Assembly: GCA_011523155.1 (NCBI GenBank)
Contig: WTHL01000051.1
Coordinates: 1 to 6,254, forward strand
DNA: 6,254 bases
DNA from: Synechococcus sp. PL34863bin_39
GTDB taxonomy: Bacteria > Cyanobacteriota > Cyanobacteriia > PCC-6307 > Cyanobiaceae
Direction: 5' to 3'
Shown in pieces: positions 5,398 to 6,254 of this stretch (positions within the stretch are counted from its first letter, which is position 1; the number at the start of each line of letters is the position of its first letter). The position numbers and the translations under genes were made by a program. Under the pieces are notes generated by a model. It was not told the origin of the DNA, ran no database searches, and saw only the letters and a program-made list of their open reading frames with translations.

Positions 5398-6254
5398 TTA
5401 GGAGCCTATCGATGTGGGCCGATCCGGCACGCTGATGGCCGCCAGCACGGCCGCGTCATCGACCGCATCGAGCTGTTCGGCCTGGAGAAACTGCTCGGCG
5501 TAGCGGCGGTGCAGACCCTGGTGCACGAACAGGCGGAAGAGGTCGGGATCGAGATGGTGCTGATTGACCATGCCCACCATGATCTGCATCACCACGGAAA
5601 GCGGTTTGGCGGGCTTGTAGGGACGATCGGAGGCCGTCAGCGCTTCGAACACATCCGCGATCGCCATCATCCGAGCCTGCGGTGTCATCTGCTCCCGGCT
5701 GAGTCCCATCGGGTACCCGCCGCCATCCATGCGTTCGTGGTGGCCTCCGGCGATTGCGGGCACTGAGGCCAGGTGCCCGGGCAGGTGCAGCGACTCAAGG
5801 ATGCGGATCGTCTCCACGATGTGGAGGTTGATCACGGCGCGTTCCTCGTCGTTGAGCGTGCCGCGGCGGATGGTGAGGTTGTGCAGTTCTCCGTTGTTCT
5901 GCAGCAACTCCGGCACGCGCAGGTTGAAACGGGGATCGGCGGAGGATGCCTCGGACTGTCCTTCAGGCCGCGCGATCCGGTGGAGGGCGCGGTCGGCCAG
6001 CAGGGGTTCAGGGCAAGGGAGCTGTGCCGGTGATTCGCTGTCCGCCCGCGTCTGCTCGTCAATGGAGAGTCCGAGCCTGTCGTTCAGGGTGCGGGTCCAG
6101 GTGCGCTCCGCAATGCACTGGAGCCGCTCGAGATCGGCGTCGTCCATTGATTCCCCGCCCTGGTTGCAGGCTGCTACGAAGGCGAAGTCCTGATCCAGCT
6201 CGTCCAGGGTTCGCTGCAGCTTTTTGCGTAGTGGCTCTTCGGGGGCTCCACCAC
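5398..6254 (-). CDS. HD-GYP domain phosphodiesterase, C-terminal part (N-terminus beyond the right edge)
   Basis: The frame is open to the window edge, adding 35 codons before the ATG at 6145-6147, and these read as coding (LDELDQDFAFVAACNQGGES just before it), so that ATG is internal. Numbering from it, a spacer (1-75) contains RTWTRTLNDRLGL (15-27). It is followed by NLTIRRGTLNDEER (90-103), HHERMDGGGYP (136-146, the HHE and GYP marks) and MMAIADVFEALTASDRPYK (160-178), the HD-GYP C-terminal half. HD-GYP proteins typically hydrolyse cyclic di-GMP at a metal centre. In the subfamily I recall, the HD half (HDIGK) lies well upstream, separated by a long insertion, and sensory PAS/GAF or receiver domains come first; all would be outside the window. 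It ends 18 bases before dapB. Activity cannot be judged without the HD half. Confidence 0.85.
   Translation of the reverse strand, partial: GGAPEEPLRKKLQRTLDELDQDFAFVAACNQGGESMDDADLERLQCIAERTWTRTLNDRLGLSIDEQTRADSESPAQLPCPEPLLADRALHRIARPEGQSEASSADPRFNLRVPELLQNNGELHNLTIRRGTLNDEERAVINLHIVETIRILESLHLPGHLASVPAIAGGHHERMDGGGYPMGLSREQMTPQARMMAIADVFEALTASDRPYKPAKPLSVVMQIMVGMVNQHHLDPDLFRLFVHQGLHRRYAEQFLQAEQLDAVDDAAVLAAISVPDRPTSIGS

Noticed and set aside
5657..5664. GCGATCGC, the HIP1 palindrome of many cyanobacteria
   Set aside because: Only one copy was noticed in 6.25 kb, inside a coding region; this is compatible with chance in GC-rich DNA and says nothing about HIP1 enrichment.
4504..5766. Plus-strand open frame of 420 codons opposite dapB and the HD-GYP gene
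   Set aside because: His/Gly/Arg-rich translation antisense to dapB and to the HD-GYP gene, both with intact catalytic motifs; explained by third-position GC bias.
1..6254. Mobile elements, CRISPR arrays, tRNA/rRNA genes, toxin-antitoxin or defence genes
   Set aside because: No transposase or integrase motifs, target-site duplications, regularly spaced repeats or tRNA-like folds were seen; the genes are core cyanobacterial functions with uniform base composition.

Overview
The window looks like core chromosome of a GC-rich picocyanobacterium (Synechococcus/Cyanobium type). Several genes point to an oxygenic phototroph: a high-light-inducible chlorophyll-binding protein, a CCB2/CCB4-type factor for cytochrome b6f heme attachment, and three cyanobacteria-specific families (DUF3038, DUF4335, DUF2949). 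Genes are tightly packed. A cyclic-di-GMP-type HD-GYP protein makes a freshwater, coastal or Cyanobium-like strain more likely than Prochlorococcus; this is inference from general knowledge of which lineages keep such genes.

Layout, left to right. (1) On the minus strand, DUF3038 (819-1394) is followed by DUF4335 (168-773) and by the first 38 codons of an unrecognised gene cut by the left edge (1-116). (2) apt (adenine phosphoribosyltransferase, 1405-1956) is the only plus-strand gene. It starts back to back with DUF3038, with at most about 10 bases between start codons, and its 3' end overlaps DUF2949 by 10 bases. (3) A minus-strand run reads hli (3452-3697), a UbiH-like FAD monooxygenase (2179-3423), then DUF2949 (1947-2159). 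A 131-base intergenic stretch upstream of hli (3698-3828) carries an HLR1-like RpaB box and a -10-like hexamer. A long near-perfect hairpin lies between hli and the conserved part of the monooxygenase. (4) Another minus-strand run starts beyond the right edge: a partial HD-GYP phosphodiesterase (5398-6254), dapB (4528-5379) and the CCB2/CCB4-like gene (3829-4488), separated by 18 and 39 bases.

Functionally the window mixes housekeeping (purine salvage, lysine/peptidoglycan precursor synthesis) with photosynthetic upkeep (Hlip, cytochrome b6f cofactor assembly, a probable quinone-ring hydroxylase) and one signalling enzyme. No mobile element, tRNA, rRNA, CRISPR array or phage gene was seen. 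I found no evidence of a new multi-gene system. The best leads are regulatory: the hli promoter box, the hairpin at the hli/monooxygenase junction, and the compact divergent and convergent arrangements around apt.
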